Shown: positions 32,604 to 46,470, counted from the stretch's first letter. The stretch: DNA of 64,000 nucleotides from Streptomyces sp. JH34 (GCF_029428875.1 NZ_JAJSOO010000001.1:2976001-3040000); one strand, 5' to 3'. Numbers and translations are program-made. Notes: a model not told the origin generated them from the sequence alone.

Positions 32604-32628
32604 CCGACCCACGCGGTCGGGTGTGTCG
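32604..32628 (-). promoter_or_regulatory. Leader stem-loop shared with the rpsJ leader
   Basis: Minus-strand RNA can form a 6-bp stem, CCGACC with GGUCGG, around the loop GCGUG, 50 nt before the rpsL start. The same 25 nt, with one mismatch, occur at 18450-18474, 63 nt before rpsJ. Confidence 0.55.
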
Positions 32629-32747
32629 AATACTGCACGCCCCTGCGGTGAGGCAGGAGATACGCAGATTGCGGTGGCCACTTACGGACTCGCCGTGCGG
32701 TTGAGGACACGCACCCGAGCCCAGGCACACCCCAGGCACAAGGCTTG

Positions 32748-32776
32748 AGCGTACCTACCTCATGGAGCTGGGTCAA
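32748..32776 (-). promoter_or_regulatory. Predicted promoter of the str operon
   Basis: Minus strand: -35 TTGACC (32771-32776), a 17-nt spacer and -10 TACGCT (32748-32753). Transcription would start near 32741, giving a ~190-nt leader before rpsL. Confidence 0.65.
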
Positions 32777-33069
32777 AACAAATGCCCGGGAGACGGCCAC
32801 CCCTCGTCGGAGGCGGCGCCCGACACCGGGCGCACGTCGCACGAACCCGCTCCGTGGACCCGTCGGCGGACATGTCCGTGAACCCGTGACCCGCGTCACC
32901 GGGGTCCGCCGTCGGGTGTGACGGGCCGCTTATCCCGCCGGGCGGCGCGGCGGAGGACGTGGCGAAGGCCGCAGGCGCGGGATCGTGGGCACTGCGTGCA
33001 TGCCTGCTCGAGCGGGGGGACAGGCCGGCCCAGCCCACGGGCCGGTTCCGGTCGGGCTCACGACCCGGC
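32777..33069. other. Intergenic region upstream of the str promoter
   Basis: No gene or RNA is supported in this stretch on either strand. It separates the str promoter from the 3' end of the DUF3592-like gene. Confidence 0.5.
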
Positions 33070-33501
33070 TCACAGCGTGAGGATAATCCCCGCCATGGCC
33101 GCTGCCGCCAGTGTCCCCACGACGACGGACAGCCCCGTGTCGAACCCCACCCGCTTGTCCACCTCGAACGACAGCATCGAGCGCTCCGGGCTCTGCGGGT
33201 CGTAGACGACTTCCACGACGTCACCGATCTCCACGGGTGCGACGGAGTATCGCGACGAACGGACGGACAGGTCGCTCCTGTCTCTCGTGGAATACGCGCA
33301 GACCACGCCCACATACCCACCACTGGGCCAGTAATGGCCGACGCATTCGCCCTCTACGCGCATACCGGAGGATTCGAGGCGCTTCGCCTTTCGCAAGGCA
33401 TAGAGGTTGGTGATCAACACGAGAGAAGAAGCGCACACCATAACAAAGAGGAAAATTCTTATCGCCAGCACAGGAAGCCCCCGAACGTTGTCGATACTCA
33501 T
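33070..33501 (-). CDS. DUF3592-like membrane protein (copy B)
   Basis: 143 aa with an N-terminal span (IRIFLFVMVCASSLVLIT), a soluble beta-rich middle and a C-terminal span (GLSVVVGTLAAAAMAGII). The segment IGDVVEVVYDPQSPERSML is the hallmark of DUF3592 proteins. It lies 48 nt downstream of a shorter relative with the same layout. The ribosome-binding site is weak. Function unknown. Confidence 0.7.
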   Translation of the reverse strand: MSIDNVRGLPVLAIRIFLFVMVCASSLVLITNLYALRKAKRLESSGMRVEGECVGHYWPSGGYVGVVCAYSTRDRSDLSVRSSRYSVAPVEIGDVVEVVYDPQSPERSMLSFEVDKRVGFDTGLSVVVGTLAAAAMAGIILTL

Positions 33502-33549
33502 GCCGCTTTCGCCTGAGTCAGGCGTACTCCGTGCCCGTCCGGCCCCGCC

Positions 33550-33936
33550 CTAACTGAGGGCGAGGACGACGAACACGGCCTCGACCAGCGTGAGCGTGAT
33601 CAGGTCCATGCGTTTCCACAGAGGCTTGTGAGCGGAGAGAGCCGTCTCCACCCGGCCGGGCGCCTGCGGGTCATAAAGGACCGTCACGGTGTCTCCCACT
33701 CGAGTCCCCGCCGGCACATCGCCCTCATCCGCGGAACAGGTCATCCGGCGGCCGTCCACCAGGGGGAAGCTCAGGAGGAACGTGGGCCCGCCCCCCTGAG
33801 TACGCCACTCCCGGTCGTAACAACGCGCCTCGGCCTCGACACCGCGAGCCCGCAACAGCAGCCTTCGCCGAGTTATCCAGATGATGGCGATAAGGCCGAG
33901 AAGTGGCGGTATGAAAAGCAGGACCTCCGAGTCCAC
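33550..33936 (-). CDS. DUF3592-like membrane protein (copy A)
   Basis: 128 aa from the GTG at 33936 (GGGAG upstream); the frame extends to 34065 but without a good start. N-terminal span (LLFIPPLLGLIAIIWI), the DUF3592 hallmark VGDTVTVLYDPQAPGRVETA and a C-terminal span (LITLTLVEAVFVVLAL). It is paralogous to the next gene downstream, probably by tandem duplication, and likely forms a two-gene operon with it. Confidence 0.7.
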   Translation of the reverse strand: MDSEVLLFIPPLLGLIAIIWITRRRLLLRARGVEAEARCYDREWRTQGGGPTFLLSFPLVDGRRMTCSADEGDVPAGTRVGDTVTVLYDPQAPGRVETALSAHKPLWKRMDLITLTLVEAVFVVLALS

Positions 33937-34476
33937 GCGCAGCTCCCTCGAAAACAGTGCGGAAACGACGCACCACATCACACCACACCTGTCCGGACAA
34001 GATGTCGGAGAGGCTATGACAGGACCCAAAAATGAGAGGCTCGCCGACGACATCGCAGGAATCAAGGAGTTCCTTGGGGGAAAGTCGAAAGTTCCACCGT
34101 CGAGGGACTGCTCAAAACGATCGGGTTTCAGGCCGAGGGCCCTGCTCGACGGACCGTGAGGGGTGGGGGTGCCTCCGGTGCACCGGTCCAGCAGGATCTC
34201 GCCACAACCGCCCCCAGCGGTTCAACGGGGGCGCGTCTCCACGGGGTGCCGGCTCTCCGGCCCGTCCGGCGTACAGGCGCCCCGTGGCGGCCGTACCGCC
34301 GCCCCCGCACGCACCGAGCCCGCCACACTGCGACGCGCCCGGCCGGGCCGCCGGTGCGGCCCCTGCGACGCCTTCTGGAACGGGGCTGGCGCCGCTGGTG
34401 CAGCGCAGCGACATGCACTGACCGGCACCGGGGGCGGCGCACGTCCCGCGGGCCGCACGGACCGGCCGCGGCACGC
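33937..34476. other. Intergenic region between rpoC terminator and DUF3592-like genes
   Basis: About 540 nt with GC-rich open frames on both strands but no start signal, conserved motif or RNA that I can support. The 33937-34065 part may hold the promoter of the DUF3592-like pair. Confidence 0.45.
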
Positions 34477-34516
34477 AGAAGGGCGCCCACCCCCCGACGG
34501 GGGTGGGCGCCCTTCT
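34477..34516 (-). terminator. Terminator of rpoBC
   Basis: A perfect 18-bp stem (34477-34494 with 34499-34516) and 4-nt loop, 9 nt after the rpoC stop. There is no T tract, but the stem is among the strongest in the window. Confidence 0.85.
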
Positions 34517-34525
34517 CACTCACTG

Positions 34526-38425
<3,900 letters not shown>

Positions 38426-38554
38426 TTGTCGTCAATCCCTCTTTCGGGGGTTCGAGCCCCCTCGCTTCACGCGAGAAATCGGGGCACTTCAGCAATGGTC
38501 TGAACGGGTCCGGGGAGGGCCGGCCGGATCACGAGGATCCGGCCGGGCAACCCG

Positions 38555-41500
38555 TCAGACCTCTTCGACGCTGCTCGGCTCGCGCCGGGACAGGTCGATA
38601 CCGAGCTCCTCCGCCGCGCGGAAGACGTCCTCGTCCGTGTCGCGCATCTCGATGGACATGCCGTCCGAGGACAGCACCTCCACGTTGAGGCAGAGCGACT
38701 GCATTTCCTTGATGAGCACCTTGAAGGACTCGGGAATGCCGGGCTCGGGGATGTTCTCGCCCTTGACGATCGCCTCGTAGACCTTCACGCGGCCGGTCAC
38801 GTCGTCGGACTTGATCGTCAGCAGTTCCTGGAGGGCGTATGCGGCGCCGTAAGCCTCAAGGGCCCACACCTCCATCTCACCGAATCGCTGCCCACCGAAC
38901 TGTGCCTTACCACCCAGCGGCTGCTGCGTGATCATGGAGTACGGGCCGGTCGAACGAGCGTGGAGCTTGTCGTCGACCAGGTGGTGCAGCTTGAGGATGT
39001 ACATGTACCCGATCGAGACCGGGTCCGGGAACGGCTCGCCGGAGCGGCCGTCGTACAGGTTGGCCTTGCCCGAGGGCAGGACCAGCCGGTCGCCGTCGCG
39101 GTTCGGGATCGTGGCCTGGAAGAGGCCGGTGATCTCGTCCTCGCGGGCGCCGTCGAAGACGGGCGTGGCGACGTTGGTGCCGGGGGCGACCTGGTCGGCG
39201 CCGATGGCCTGCAGGCGCTGGGCCCACTCGTCACCGAGACCGGAGACGTCCCAGCCGCGGCTGGCGAGCCAGCCGAGGTGGATCTCCAGGACCTGTCCCG
39301 GGTTCATTCGGGACGGGACACCCAGCGGGTTCAGGATGATGTCGACCGGGGTGCCGTCCTCCAGGAACGGCATGTCCTCGATCGGGAGGATCTTCGAGAT
39401 GACGCCCTTGTTGCCGTGACGGCCGGCGAGCTTGTCACCATCGGTGATCTTGCGCTTCTGCGCGACGTAGACGCGGACCAGCTGGTTCACGCCCGGCGGC
39501 AGCTCGTCGCCCTCTTCGCGGTCGAAGACGCGGACGCCGATGACCTTGCCGATCTCACCGTGCGGGACCTTGAGCGAGGTGTCACGCACCTCGCGCGCCT
39601 TCTCGCCGAAGATCGCGCGGAGCAGACGCTCCTCCGGGGTCAGCTCGGTCTCACCCTTGGGCGTGACCTTGCCGACGAGGATGTCGCCGGCGACGACCTC
39701 GGCACCGATACGGATGATGCCGCGCTCGTCGAGGTCGGCGAGGACCTCTTCGGAGACGTTCGGGATGTCCCGGGTGATCTCCTCCGGGCCGAGCTTGGTG
39801 TCACGGGCGTCGACCTCGTGCTCCTCGATGTGGATCGAGGAGAGGACGTCGTCCTGCACGAGGCGCTGCGACAGGATGATCGCGTCCTCGTAGTTGTGAC
39901 CCTCCCACGGCATGAACGCCACGAGCAGGTTCTTGCCGAGCGCCATCTCACCGTTCTCGGTGGCGGGCCCGTCGGCGAGGACCTGGCTCTCGATCACGCG
40001 GTCGCCCTCGGAGACGACGACCTTCTGGTTGACCGAGGTGCCCTGGTTGGAGCGCGAGAACTTGGCGATGCGGTACGTGGTGTACGTGCCGTCGTCGTTC
40101 GTCACGGTGATGTAGTCCGCGGAGACCTCCTGGACCACACCCGCCTTCTCGGCCTTGAGCACGTCGCCGGCGTCGGTGGCACAGCGGTACTCCATGCCGG
40201 TGCCGACCAGCGGCGCCTCGCTCTTGATGAGCGGGACCGCCTGACGCATCATGTTCGCGCCCATGAGGGCACGGTTGGCGTCGTCGTGCTCGAGGAACGG
40301 GATCATCGCGGTCGCGACCGACACCATCTGGCGCGGCGAGACGTCCATGTAGTCGACGTCGTCACCGGGGATGTAGTCGATCTCCCCGCCACGACGGCGG
40401 ACCAGGACGCGGGCCTCGGTGAAGCGCATGTCCTCGGAGAGCGTCGCGTTCGCCTGGGCGATCACGAAGCGGTCTTCCTCGTCGGCCGTCAGGTAGTCGA
40501 CGTCGTCGCTGACGACACCCTCGACGACCTTGCGGTACGGCGTCTCGATGAACCCGAACGGGTTGATGCGCCCGTAGGAGGCCAGCGAGCCGATCAGACC
40601 GATGTTCGGGCCTTCGGGCGTCTCGATCGGGCACATGCGGCCGTAGTGCGACGGGTGAACGTCACGGACCTCGAAGCCGGCCCGCTCACGGGACAGACCA
40701 CCCGGGCCGAGGGCGTTCAGACGACGCTTGTGCGTCAGCCCCGACAGCGGGTTGTTCTGGTCCATGAACTGGGACAGCTGGCTGGTGCCGAAGAACTCCT
40801 TGATGGAGGCGACGACCGGCCGGATGTTGATCAGGGTCTGCGGCGTGATCGCCTCGACGTCCTGGGTGGTCATGCGCTCACGCACGACACGCTCCATACG
40901 GGCGAGACCCGTACGGACCTGGTTCTGGATCAGCTCACCGACGTTACGGATACGGCGGTTGCCGAAGTGGTCGATGTCGTCGGTCTCGACCATGATCGAA
41001 CGGCCGGACTCGCCGACCGTCTCGGTCTCACCGGCGTGCAGCTTCACCAGGTACTTGATGGTGGCGATGATGTCGTCGCTGGTGAGGACACCGGCGTCGA
41101 GCGGCTCGTCGGCGCCGAGCTTCTTGTTCACCTTGTAGCGGCCGACCTTCGCGAGGTCGTAGCGCTTCGGGTTGAAGTAGAGGTTCTCGAGCAGCGTCTG
41201 AGCGGCCTCGCGCGTGGGCGGCTCGCCCGGGCGCAGCTTGCGGTAGATGTCGAGCAGCGCGTCGTCCTGGCCCTGGGTGTGGTCCTTCTCCAGGGTGGCG
41301 CGCATGGACTCGTACTCGCCGAACTCCTCCAGGATCTGCTCGGTGGTCCAGCCGAGGGCCTTCAGGAGGACGGTGACGGACTGCTTGCGCTTGCGGTCGA
41401 TGCGGACACCGACCATGTCGCGCTTGTCGATCTCCATCTCGAGCCAGGCACCCCGGGAGGGGATGATCTTGGCAGAGAAGATGTCCTTGTCGGACGTCTT

Positions 41501-42040
41501 GTCGATGGAGGAGTCGAAGTAGACACCCGGCGAGCGCACGAGCTGCGACACGACGACACGCTCGGTGCCGTTGATGACGAAGGTGCCCTTGTTGGTCATG
41601 AGCGGGAAGTCGCCCATGAAGACCGTCTGGGACTTGATCTCGCCGGTCTCGTTGTTGGTGAACTCGGCCGTGACGAAGAGCGGCGCGGCGAACGTGAAGT
41701 CGCGCTCCTTGCACTCGTCGATCGAGTTCTTCGGGGGCTCGAAGCGGTGGTCGCGGAACGTGAGCGACATCGACCCGGAGAAGTCCTCGATCGGAGAGAT
41801 CTCCTCGAAGATCTCCTCCAGGCCGGACTTGGTGGGGACATCTTGTCCGCTGTCCAGAGCAGCCTCGACGCGAGCCTTCCAGGCGGCGTTGCCGAGGAGC
41901 CAGTCAAAGCTCTCGGTCTGCAGCGCGAGGAGGTTCGGAACCTCGAGGGGCTCCTTGATCTTTGCAAAAGAGATGCGCAGCGGGGCGGTGCTGGCACCGT
42001 TGTTCGTATTCGAGGTCGAGGCGTTGCGCGAGGCGGCCAA
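38555..42040 (-). CDS. rpoB: RNA polymerase beta subunit, Asn at the rifampicin-site residue 442
   Basis: 1161 aa, starting with TTG (AAGGA upstream), as in other streptomycetes. An in-frame GTG or ATG further up would add 19 unrelated residues. The rifampicin region reads [20 protein letters not shown], then [11 protein letters not shown]. The Asn (AAC, 40715-40717) is residue 442, equivalent to E. coli Ser531, one of the main rifampicin-resistance positions, where Ser is the usual residue. All other rif-region residues are normal. The rest, including the C-terminal [20 protein letters not shown], is typical. Confidence 0.98.
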   Translation of the reverse strand: MAASRNASTSNTNNGASTAPLRISFAKIKEPLEVPNLLALQTESFDWLLGNAAWKARVEAALDSGQDVPTKSGLEEIFEEISPIEDFSGSMSLTFRDHRFEPPKNSIDECKERDFTFAAPLFVTAEFTNNETGEIKSQTVFMGDFPLMTNKGTFVINGTERVVVSQLVRSPGVYFDSSIDKTSDKDIFSAKIIPSRGAWLEMEIDKRDMVGVRIDRKRKQSVTVLLKALGWTTEQILEEFGEYESMRATLEKDHTQGQDDALLDIYRKLRPGEPPTREAAQTLLENLYFNPKRYDLAKVGRYKVNKKLGADEPLDAGVLTSDDIIATIKYLVKLHAGETETVGESGRSIMVETDDIDHFGNRRIRNVGELIQNQVRTGLARMERVVRERMTTQDVEAITPQTLINIRPVVASIKEFFGTSQLSQFMDQNNPLSGLTHKRRLNALGPGGLSRERAGFEVRDVHPSHYGRMCPIETPEGPNIGLIGSLASYGRINPFGFIETPYRKVVEGVVSDDVDYLTADEEDRFVIAQANATLSEDMRFTEARVLVRRRGGEIDYIPGDDVDYMDVSPRQMVSVATAMIPFLEHDDANRALMGANMMRQAVPLIKSEAPLVGTGMEYRCATDAGDVLKAEKAGVVQEVSADYITVTNDDGTYTTYRIAKFSRSNQGTSVNQKVVVSEGDRVIESQVLADGPATENGEMALGKNLLVAFMPWEGHNYEDAIILSQRLVQDDVLSSIHIEEHEVDARDTKLGPEEITRDIPNVSEEVLADLDERGIIRIGAEVVAGDILVGKVTPKGETELTPEERLLRAIFGEKAREVRDTSLKVPHGEIGKVIGVRVFDREEGDELPPGVNQLVRVYVAQKRKITDGDKLAGRHGNKGVISKILPIEDMPFLEDGTPVDIILNPLGVPSRMNPGQVLEIHLGWLASRGWDVSGLGDEWAQRLQAIGADQVAPGTNVATPVFDGAREDEITGLFQATIPNRDGDRLVLPSGKANLYDGRSGEPFPDPVSIGYMYILKLHHLVDDKLHARSTGPYSMITQQPLGGKAQFGGQRFGEMEVWALEAYGAAYALQELLTIKSDDVTGRVKVYEAIVKGENIPEPGIPESFKVLIKEMQSLCLNVEVLSSDGMSIEMRDTDEDVFRAAEELGIDLSRREPSSVEEV

Positions 42041-42203
42041 GAGGGGGTCCTTCCGAGGGCTCGGACTCACTACGCGCGTACCGGCCCCAAGCCGCACACG
42101 GAGACAGAAATCCCAAGGTCAGGGAAGGTCCGGCCATCGGTGCTAAGCGTGGGCATGCCCCTGGTGACGGGCAGGAGGCAGCTAACAGGCAGCGCAAAGG
42201 GTC
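42041..42203 (-). other. rpoB leader
   Basis: About 160 nt of untranslated leader between the predicted promoter and the TTG start. No gene is seen; regulatory folding was not assessed. Confidence 0.4.
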
Positions 42204-42232
42204 AGTGTAGCCAAGCGGCACACTGATGTCCA
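42204..42232 (-). promoter_or_regulatory. Predicted rpoBC promoter
   Basis: Minus strand: -35 TGGACA (42227-42232), a 17-nt spacer, -10 TACACT (42204-42209). This gives rpoBC a promoter separate from rplJL. Confidence 0.65.
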
Positions 42233-42259
42233 GTCGGGGTTCTCAGAGACCCACGTTGC

Positions 42260-42280
42260 TCTCAACAGCTGTTCTCAACA
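42260..42280. repeat. Short direct repeat upstream of the rpoB promoter
   Basis: TCTCAACA occurs at 42260-42267 and 42273-42280, a 13-nt period (on the minus strand TGTTGAGA). It lies 28 nt upstream of the rpoB -35 box and could be a tandem regulator site or an alternative -35 region. Confidence 0.4.
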
Positions 42281-42557
42281 CCTATGAATAGCCCTCGCGC
42301 GGGGTGCGCTCTTCTTTACTGCCCTCTTCGCTCTCGATCCATGCCTCGGAAGCGGATCGAGATGACGACGCGTCCTGAGAATTGCGCGCCGCGTGCGGTT
42401 CGTCAAGGCCCCGCGGGCCCCGGCGGACGTCCGGCGATCTTCACCTGCGCCCGGAGGACGCCGGTTGACGCCTCACGGCACTCCTGGAGAAACGCACGGC
42501 GAAGATCACCCTACTCGTCGCACGCCGAAGATCAAGGCAGCCTCCGGGGGCATGCCG
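42281..42557. other. Remaining rplL-rpoB spacer
   Basis: No gene is supported between the rplL hairpin and the rpoB promoter region. Confidence 0.4.
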
Positions 42558-42589
42558 AAGGGCGACCACCCGGATGGGTGATCGCCCTT
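42558..42589 (-). terminator. Hairpin after rplL
   Basis: Arms 42558-42571 and 42576-42589 form a 14-bp stem (one G-U pair in RNA) with a 4-nt loop, 63 nt after the rplL stop. It could terminate or attenuate read-through from rplJL into rpoBC. Confidence 0.7.
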
Positions 42590-42652
42590 GGCTGAGGTCA
42601 CTCAGCGCCGTGCGGCGTGAGCGCCCTCGGAAGAGTCAGAGGACTCTCGAAG

Positions 42653-43036
42653 TCACTTGACCTCGACGGAGGCGCCGGCGCCCTTGAGGGACTCGGCAGC
42701 CTTCTCGGCGGCCTCCTTGGCGACCTTCTCGAGGACGGGCTTCGGGGCGCCGTCGACGAGGTCCTTGGCCTCCTTGAGACCCAGCGAGGTCAGCTCACGC
42801 ACGACCTTGATGACCTGGATCTTCTTCTCGCCGGCACCCGTGAGGATGACGTCGAACTCGTCCTGCTCGGCCTCGGCCTCGGCGGCGGGGCCACCCTGAC
42901 CCGGGGCGGCGACGGCGACGGCCGCGGCGGCGGTGACGTCGAACTTCTCCTCGAACGCCTTAACGAACTCGGAGAGCTCGATGAGGGTGAGCTCCTCGAA
43001 CTGGGCGAGCAGGTCTTCCTGGCTGAGCTTCGCCAT
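42653..43036 (-). CDS. rplL: 50S ribosomal protein L7/L12
   Basis: Stalk protein that recruits translational GTPases, 127 aa. The N-terminal dimerisation domain ([20 protein letters not shown]), an Ala/Gly/Glu hinge and the C-terminal factor-binding domain ([28 protein letters not shown]) are all present. It lies 83 nt after rplJ. Confidence 0.99.
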   Translation of the reverse strand: MAKLSQEDLLAQFEELTLIELSEFVKAFEEKFDVTAAAAVAVAAPGQGGPAAEAEAEQDEFDVILTGAGEKKIQVIKVVRELTSLGLKEAKDLVDGAPKPVLEKVAKEAAEKAAESLKGAGASVEVK

Positions 43037-43119
43037 GATGGCGTCCTTCCACTATTCGGCTGGTGCCGGTTGTATATGTCGGCGGGCGTACGTGGTGCCC
43101 GCTGGACCGCTGAGCGAAA

Positions 43120-43677
43120 TTACTCGGCAGCCTCGGCGGGAGCCGGCGTACCGGCACCGCCCTGCTCGGCCTTCTTGGCGCGAAGCGCTTCCGCGGTGCG
43201 GACGAACTTCGACGGCAGAGCCTGGAAGAGCTGCGCAGTCTGCGTCTGCTTGCCCTTCATGGCACCGGCCAGCTTGGCGAGCAGAACCTCGCGGGACTCG
43301 AGGTCCGCGAGCTTCTTGATCTCATCGGCGGACAGCGCCTTACCGTCAAGGACACCGCCCTTGATGATGAGGTTCGGGTTGTCCTTGGCGAAGTCACGAA
43401 GACCCTTCGCCGACTCCACCGGGTCACCGGTGATGAAGGCAACCGCCGTCGGACCTGCGAACAGGTCGTCCAGCGTGTCGATCCCGGCCTCGTTGGCCGC
43501 AATCTTGGTCAGCGTGTTCTTCACCACGGCGTACTGGGCGTTCTCACCGAGCGAACGACGCAGCGTCTTGAGCTGCGCCACGGTGAGACCCCGGTACTCG
43601 GTCAGCACGGCGGCGTTCGAGCTGCGGAACTGGTCCGTCAGCTCGGCTACCGCGGCAGCCTTGTCGGGCCTTGCCAT
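43120..43677 (-). CDS. rplJ: 50S ribosomal protein L10
   Basis: L10 (185 aa) anchors the L7/L12 stalk. The start [20 protein letters not shown] follows GGAGG. The C-terminal helix that binds L12 dimers is present, followed by an Ala/Pro/Glu tail. The ~200-nt leader is probably the target of L10 autoregulation. Confidence 0.98.
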   Translation of the reverse strand: MARPDKAAAVAELTDQFRSSNAAVLTEYRGLTVAQLKTLRRSLGENAQYAVVKNTLTKIAANEAGIDTLDDLFAGPTAVAFITGDPVESAKGLRDFAKDNPNLIIKGGVLDGKALSADEIKKLADLESREVLLAKLAGAMKGKQTQTAQLFQALPSKFVRTAEALRAKKAEQGGAGTPAPAEAAE

Positions 43678-43890
43678 GAGCGTCGGCCTCCTTCCGGGTG
43701 ATGAGGACCGCTCAGAAGGGGCCGGGAAAGACGAAACGCCCCAGCACAAGTGCCAGGGCGCAGCTCGACCGGACAGAGTCCGGGAGCGATCCACAGTCAC
43801 CTGCGCAGGTCGTCCGATCTAGCGGAACCTTCGGTCACCGTCTCCCTTACGAGAGCGCGGCAACGACCAGCGGTCTTTGGCTTCTCATGG
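43678..43890 (-). promoter_or_regulatory. rplJL leader, probable L10-binding region
   Basis: About 210 nt of leader with several GC-rich inverted repeats, including one near 43736-43760. L10 leaders are widespread in bacteria and bind the L10-L12 complex; the position and size fit, but I could not fold it to confirm. Confidence 0.45.
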
Positions 43891-43920
43891 AGAGTACGCG
43901 ACCGGGGCCATCCGGAGCAA
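43891..43920 (-). promoter_or_regulatory. Predicted rplJL promoter
   Basis: Minus strand: -35 TTGCTC (43915-43920), an 18-nt spacer, -10 TACTCT (43891-43896). Confidence 0.55.
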
Positions 43921-44004
43921 ATCCGTCCTGGTCCGCCCCGCGCGAGAGGTTTAGGAGCCTGTCGGAGGGCTCACGGGCGGCGCCTGAGCCGCCCCAAGCC
44001 GGCG

Positions 44005-44058
44005 TACGAGGACGGGCCCCGCAGTCTCCGAAGAGGCTGCCGGGGCCCGCCCCTCGTA
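44005..44058 (-). terminator. Terminator after the lipoprotein gene
   Basis: A long, slightly bulged GC-rich stem between 44005-44024 and 44037-44058, placed 13 nt after the lipoprotein stop and upstream of the rplJL promoter. Confidence 0.7.
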
Positions 44059-44071
44059 CGTCGCAACTGGA

Positions 44072-44983
44072 TCAGGTGGTCGCGGGGTCCGCGGCCTGCC
44101 CGATCCCCTTGAGCATCTCCATCAGGTCGAAGGTCTCCCCCGCAGGCGGCGCCTCGACGGCCACGCCGGTGCCGTAGTCCGAGTAGTCGACGACCATCGT
44201 GATCTCACCCTGGGCAGTTCCCACACCGACGTCCATACGCCTCGGGTAGCCGTCCTCGTCGACCCACATCTCTGTGTCGTAGCCCGTGATCCCGTTCCTC
44301 TTCCCGTTGGCCAGCAGGGATTTCCGCTGCTCTTGCGTAAGGAGTCCGAGCGAGTCGTTGGCCTTCAGCATCTCGTCGAACGAGATGGAGCCCTTGTAGT
44401 GCTGCGTGTCGACGCCGCCGAGCTTCTCCGCACCGACGCGCTTGACGTCCGGGGACTCCAGGAGCAGAGCGATCTGCTGAGCCGGATCCTGGTTCACGCC
44501 GCCCAGTCCACGGGACATCTGCTGCTGGGCACCGGCGTTTCCGGACGCCCCCGCGATGGCACCGAGGTCCATCTTCATCCAGCGCTTGCCGTCCATCTCG
44601 GCGGCGGCCGAGGCACCCATGTCCATGTACATGACGTTGTTTGCCATGACCACGCGGATCTGCTCCGGAGCGTTCGGAGCGGCCTGAAGCGCTTCACCCT
44701 TCATGGTCATGTCCATCACGGTAGGCCCCCAGCCCATCGTGCCGTCCATTTCCATCGTGCCGCCACCGGCGGCGTCGGGCCTGTCCAGGGTCATGTGCAC
44801 CTTGGCCGACTTGGCGGCCGCGGTCTTCTTGTACGCGGCCGTCAGCACCTCTGTCACCGGCGCCCCCGCCTTCGGTGCCTCCGCCGCCGGGTTCTTCTCG
44901 CCGCCCTGGCAGCCCGCGACCCCAGCGACCACGACCGCCAACGTCAGCGAGACGCCCACCCGTCTCCATGCCGACATGCTCAT
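44072..44983 (-). CDS. LppX/LprAFG-like lipoprotein
   Basis: 303 aa, starting MSMSAWRRVGVSLTLAVVVA with lipobox VAGC, so an exported lipoprotein. The body (TEVLTAAYKKTAAAKSAKVH onward, rich in Met in the MTMKGEALQ and MYMDMG strands) resembles the LolA/LppX fold of actinobacterial LppX_LprAFG proteins, which bind hydrophobic ligands. The start has GGGGTGG upstream. It is inserted between rplA and rplJ, where streptomycetes often carry one or two such genes. Confidence 0.75.
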   Translation of the reverse strand: MSMSAWRRVGVSLTLAVVVAGVAGCQGGEKNPAAEAPKAGAPVTEVLTAAYKKTAAAKSAKVHMTLDRPDAAGGGTMEMDGTMGWGPTVMDMTMKGEALQAAPNAPEQIRVVMANNVMYMDMGASAAAEMDGKRWMKMDLGAIAGASGNAGAQQQMSRGLGGVNQDPAQQIALLLESPDVKRVGAEKLGGVDTQHYKGSISFDEMLKANDSLGLLTQEQRKSLLANGKRNGITGYDTEMWVDEDGYPRRMDVGVGTAQGEITMVVDYSDYGTGVAVEAPPAGETFDLMEMLKGIGQAADPATT

Positions 44984-45008
44984 GCCCCACCCCTGTGTGT
45001 GTTGTCGA

Positions 45009-45021
45009 ACCGTTGAACGGT
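45009..45021. promoter_or_regulatory. Palindrome upstream of the lipoprotein gene
   Basis: ACCGTT-G-AACGGT (45009-45021) is a perfect 13-nt palindrome with a 1-nt centre, 26 nt before the lipoprotein start. It is an operator candidate. Confidence 0.4.
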
Positions 45022-45054
45022 AACCCACCCCATTGACAGCCCGCCGCATGAAAA

Positions 45055-45098
45055 AAACCGTCCCCCCGCCGCTCCGGAGAGCAGCGGGGGGACGGTTT
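45055..45098 (-). terminator. Terminator of rplKA
   Basis: A perfect stem of 15 bp (45055-45069 with 45084-45098) with an inner mini-hairpin in the loop. In the minus direction it runs into a T7 tract, a classical intrinsic terminator. Confidence 0.92.
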
Positions 45099-45130
45099 TA
45101 AGGTCACGCGATCCGCGACCACCGTCATGT

Positions 45131-45853
45131 TCAGACGGAGGCCGGGTCCTCCTCGACGAGGAGGTTACGCACGCGGTTGGAGTCCAGCGGGATGCCGGGG
45201 CCCATCGTCGTGCTCATGGTCGCCTTCTTGATGAAGCGACCCTTCGCGGCGGACGGCTTCAGACGGAGGATCTCCTCCAGGGCCGCGCCGTAGTTCTCGA
45301 CCAGCTTCGTGTCATCGAAAGAGGTCTTTCCGATGATGAAGTGCAGGTTCGAGTGCTTGTCGACGCGGAACTCGATCTTTCCGCCCTTGATGTCGTTGAC
45401 AGCCTTGACGACATCGGGGGTGACGGTGCCGGTCTTCGGGTTCGGCATCAGACCACGCGGACCGAGCACGCGGCCCAGGCGGCCGACCTTGCCCATGAGG
45501 TCCGGCGTGGCGACGACGGCGTCGAAGTCCAGACGGCCCTTCGCCACCTCGTCGATGAGCTCGTCGGCGCCGACGATGTCGGCGCCCGCGGCTTCCGCGG
45601 CCGCAGCACGGTCACCGGTCGCGAAGACCAGGACCCGGGCGGTCTTGCCGGTGCCGTGCGGGAGGTTCACGGTGCCACGGACCATCTGGTCGGCCTTGCG
45701 AGGGTCAACACCCAGGCAGAACGCGACCTCGACGGTGCCGTCGAACTTGGTGGCGGCGGTGTCCTTGGCGAGACGGACGGCCTCGAGCGGGGCGTAGGTA
45801 CGCTCCCGGTCGATCTTCGCGTCCGCAGCGCGGAGGTTCTTGCTGCGCTTCAC
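45131..45853 (-). CDS. rplA: 50S ribosomal protein L1
   Basis: L1 (240 aa) forms the mobile stalk at the E site. [39 protein letters not shown] and [20 protein letters not shown] identify it. It lies 82 nt after rplK. Confidence 0.98.
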   Translation of the reverse strand: MKRSKNLRAADAKIDRERTYAPLEAVRLAKDTAATKFDGTVEVAFCLGVDPRKADQMVRGTVNLPHGTGKTARVLVFATGDRAAAAEAAGADIVGADELIDEVAKGRLDFDAVVATPDLMGKVGRLGRVLGPRGLMPNPKTGTVTPDVVKAVNDIKGGKIEFRVDKHSNLHFIIGKTSFDDTKLVENYGAALEEILRLKPSAAKGRFIKKATMSTTMGPGIPLDSNRVRNLLVEEDPASV

Positions 45854-45935
45854 ATCTACTCCTGTGGTTTTCAGAGTGTGGAGTCGTGGTGCGGACCAGC
45901 GCTTGGTCCTACCACTGTGGGGCTACGGGGCTGAC

Positions 45936-46370
45936 TCAGCCTTCGACCGTGATGCCCATGGAACGGGCGGTGCCAGCGATGATCTTCGACGCGGCGTCGA
46001 GGTCGTTGGCGTTCAGGTCGGGGAGCTTGGTCGTGGCGATCTCGCGGACCTGGTCGGCCGTGAGCTTGGCGACCTTGGTCTTGTGCGGCTCGCCGGAGCC
46101 CTTGTCCACACCCGCGGCCTTGAGGATCAGCTTGGCGGCCGGCGGAGTCTTGGTGATGAAGGTGAAGGAGCGGTCCTCGTAGACCGTGATCTCCACCGGC
46201 ACGACCATGCCACGCTGCGACTCGGTCGCGGCGTTGTAGGCCTTGCAGAACTCCATGATGTTGACGCCGTGCTGGCCCAGTGCGGGACCGACCGGCGGCG
46301 CCGGGTTGGCCGCACCGGCGTTGATCTGGAGCTTGATAAGCCCCGTGACCTTCTTCTTCTTGGGAGGCAT
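45936..46370 (-). CDS. rplK: 50S ribosomal protein L11
   Basis: L11 (144 aa) is at the GTPase-associated centre, is needed for RelA activation and is the thiostrepton-site partner. The N-terminus [20 protein letters not shown] with [20 protein letters not shown] keeps the conserved prolines. It is separated from nusG by a terminator. Confidence 0.98.
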
Positions 46371-46470
46371 TGCTCTCTCCGGGTCCTAGTGAGAGTGTTT
46401 CGCCGCCATTCCGGTCGTCCGGATGGAGGCATACCGCGCAACGATAACGGGTATAGCTGCGCGACCAAAA

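Noticed and set aside
38960..42226. A 1088-codon plus-strand frame opposite rpoB
   Set aside because: Shadow frame of rpoB, with the same biased composition.
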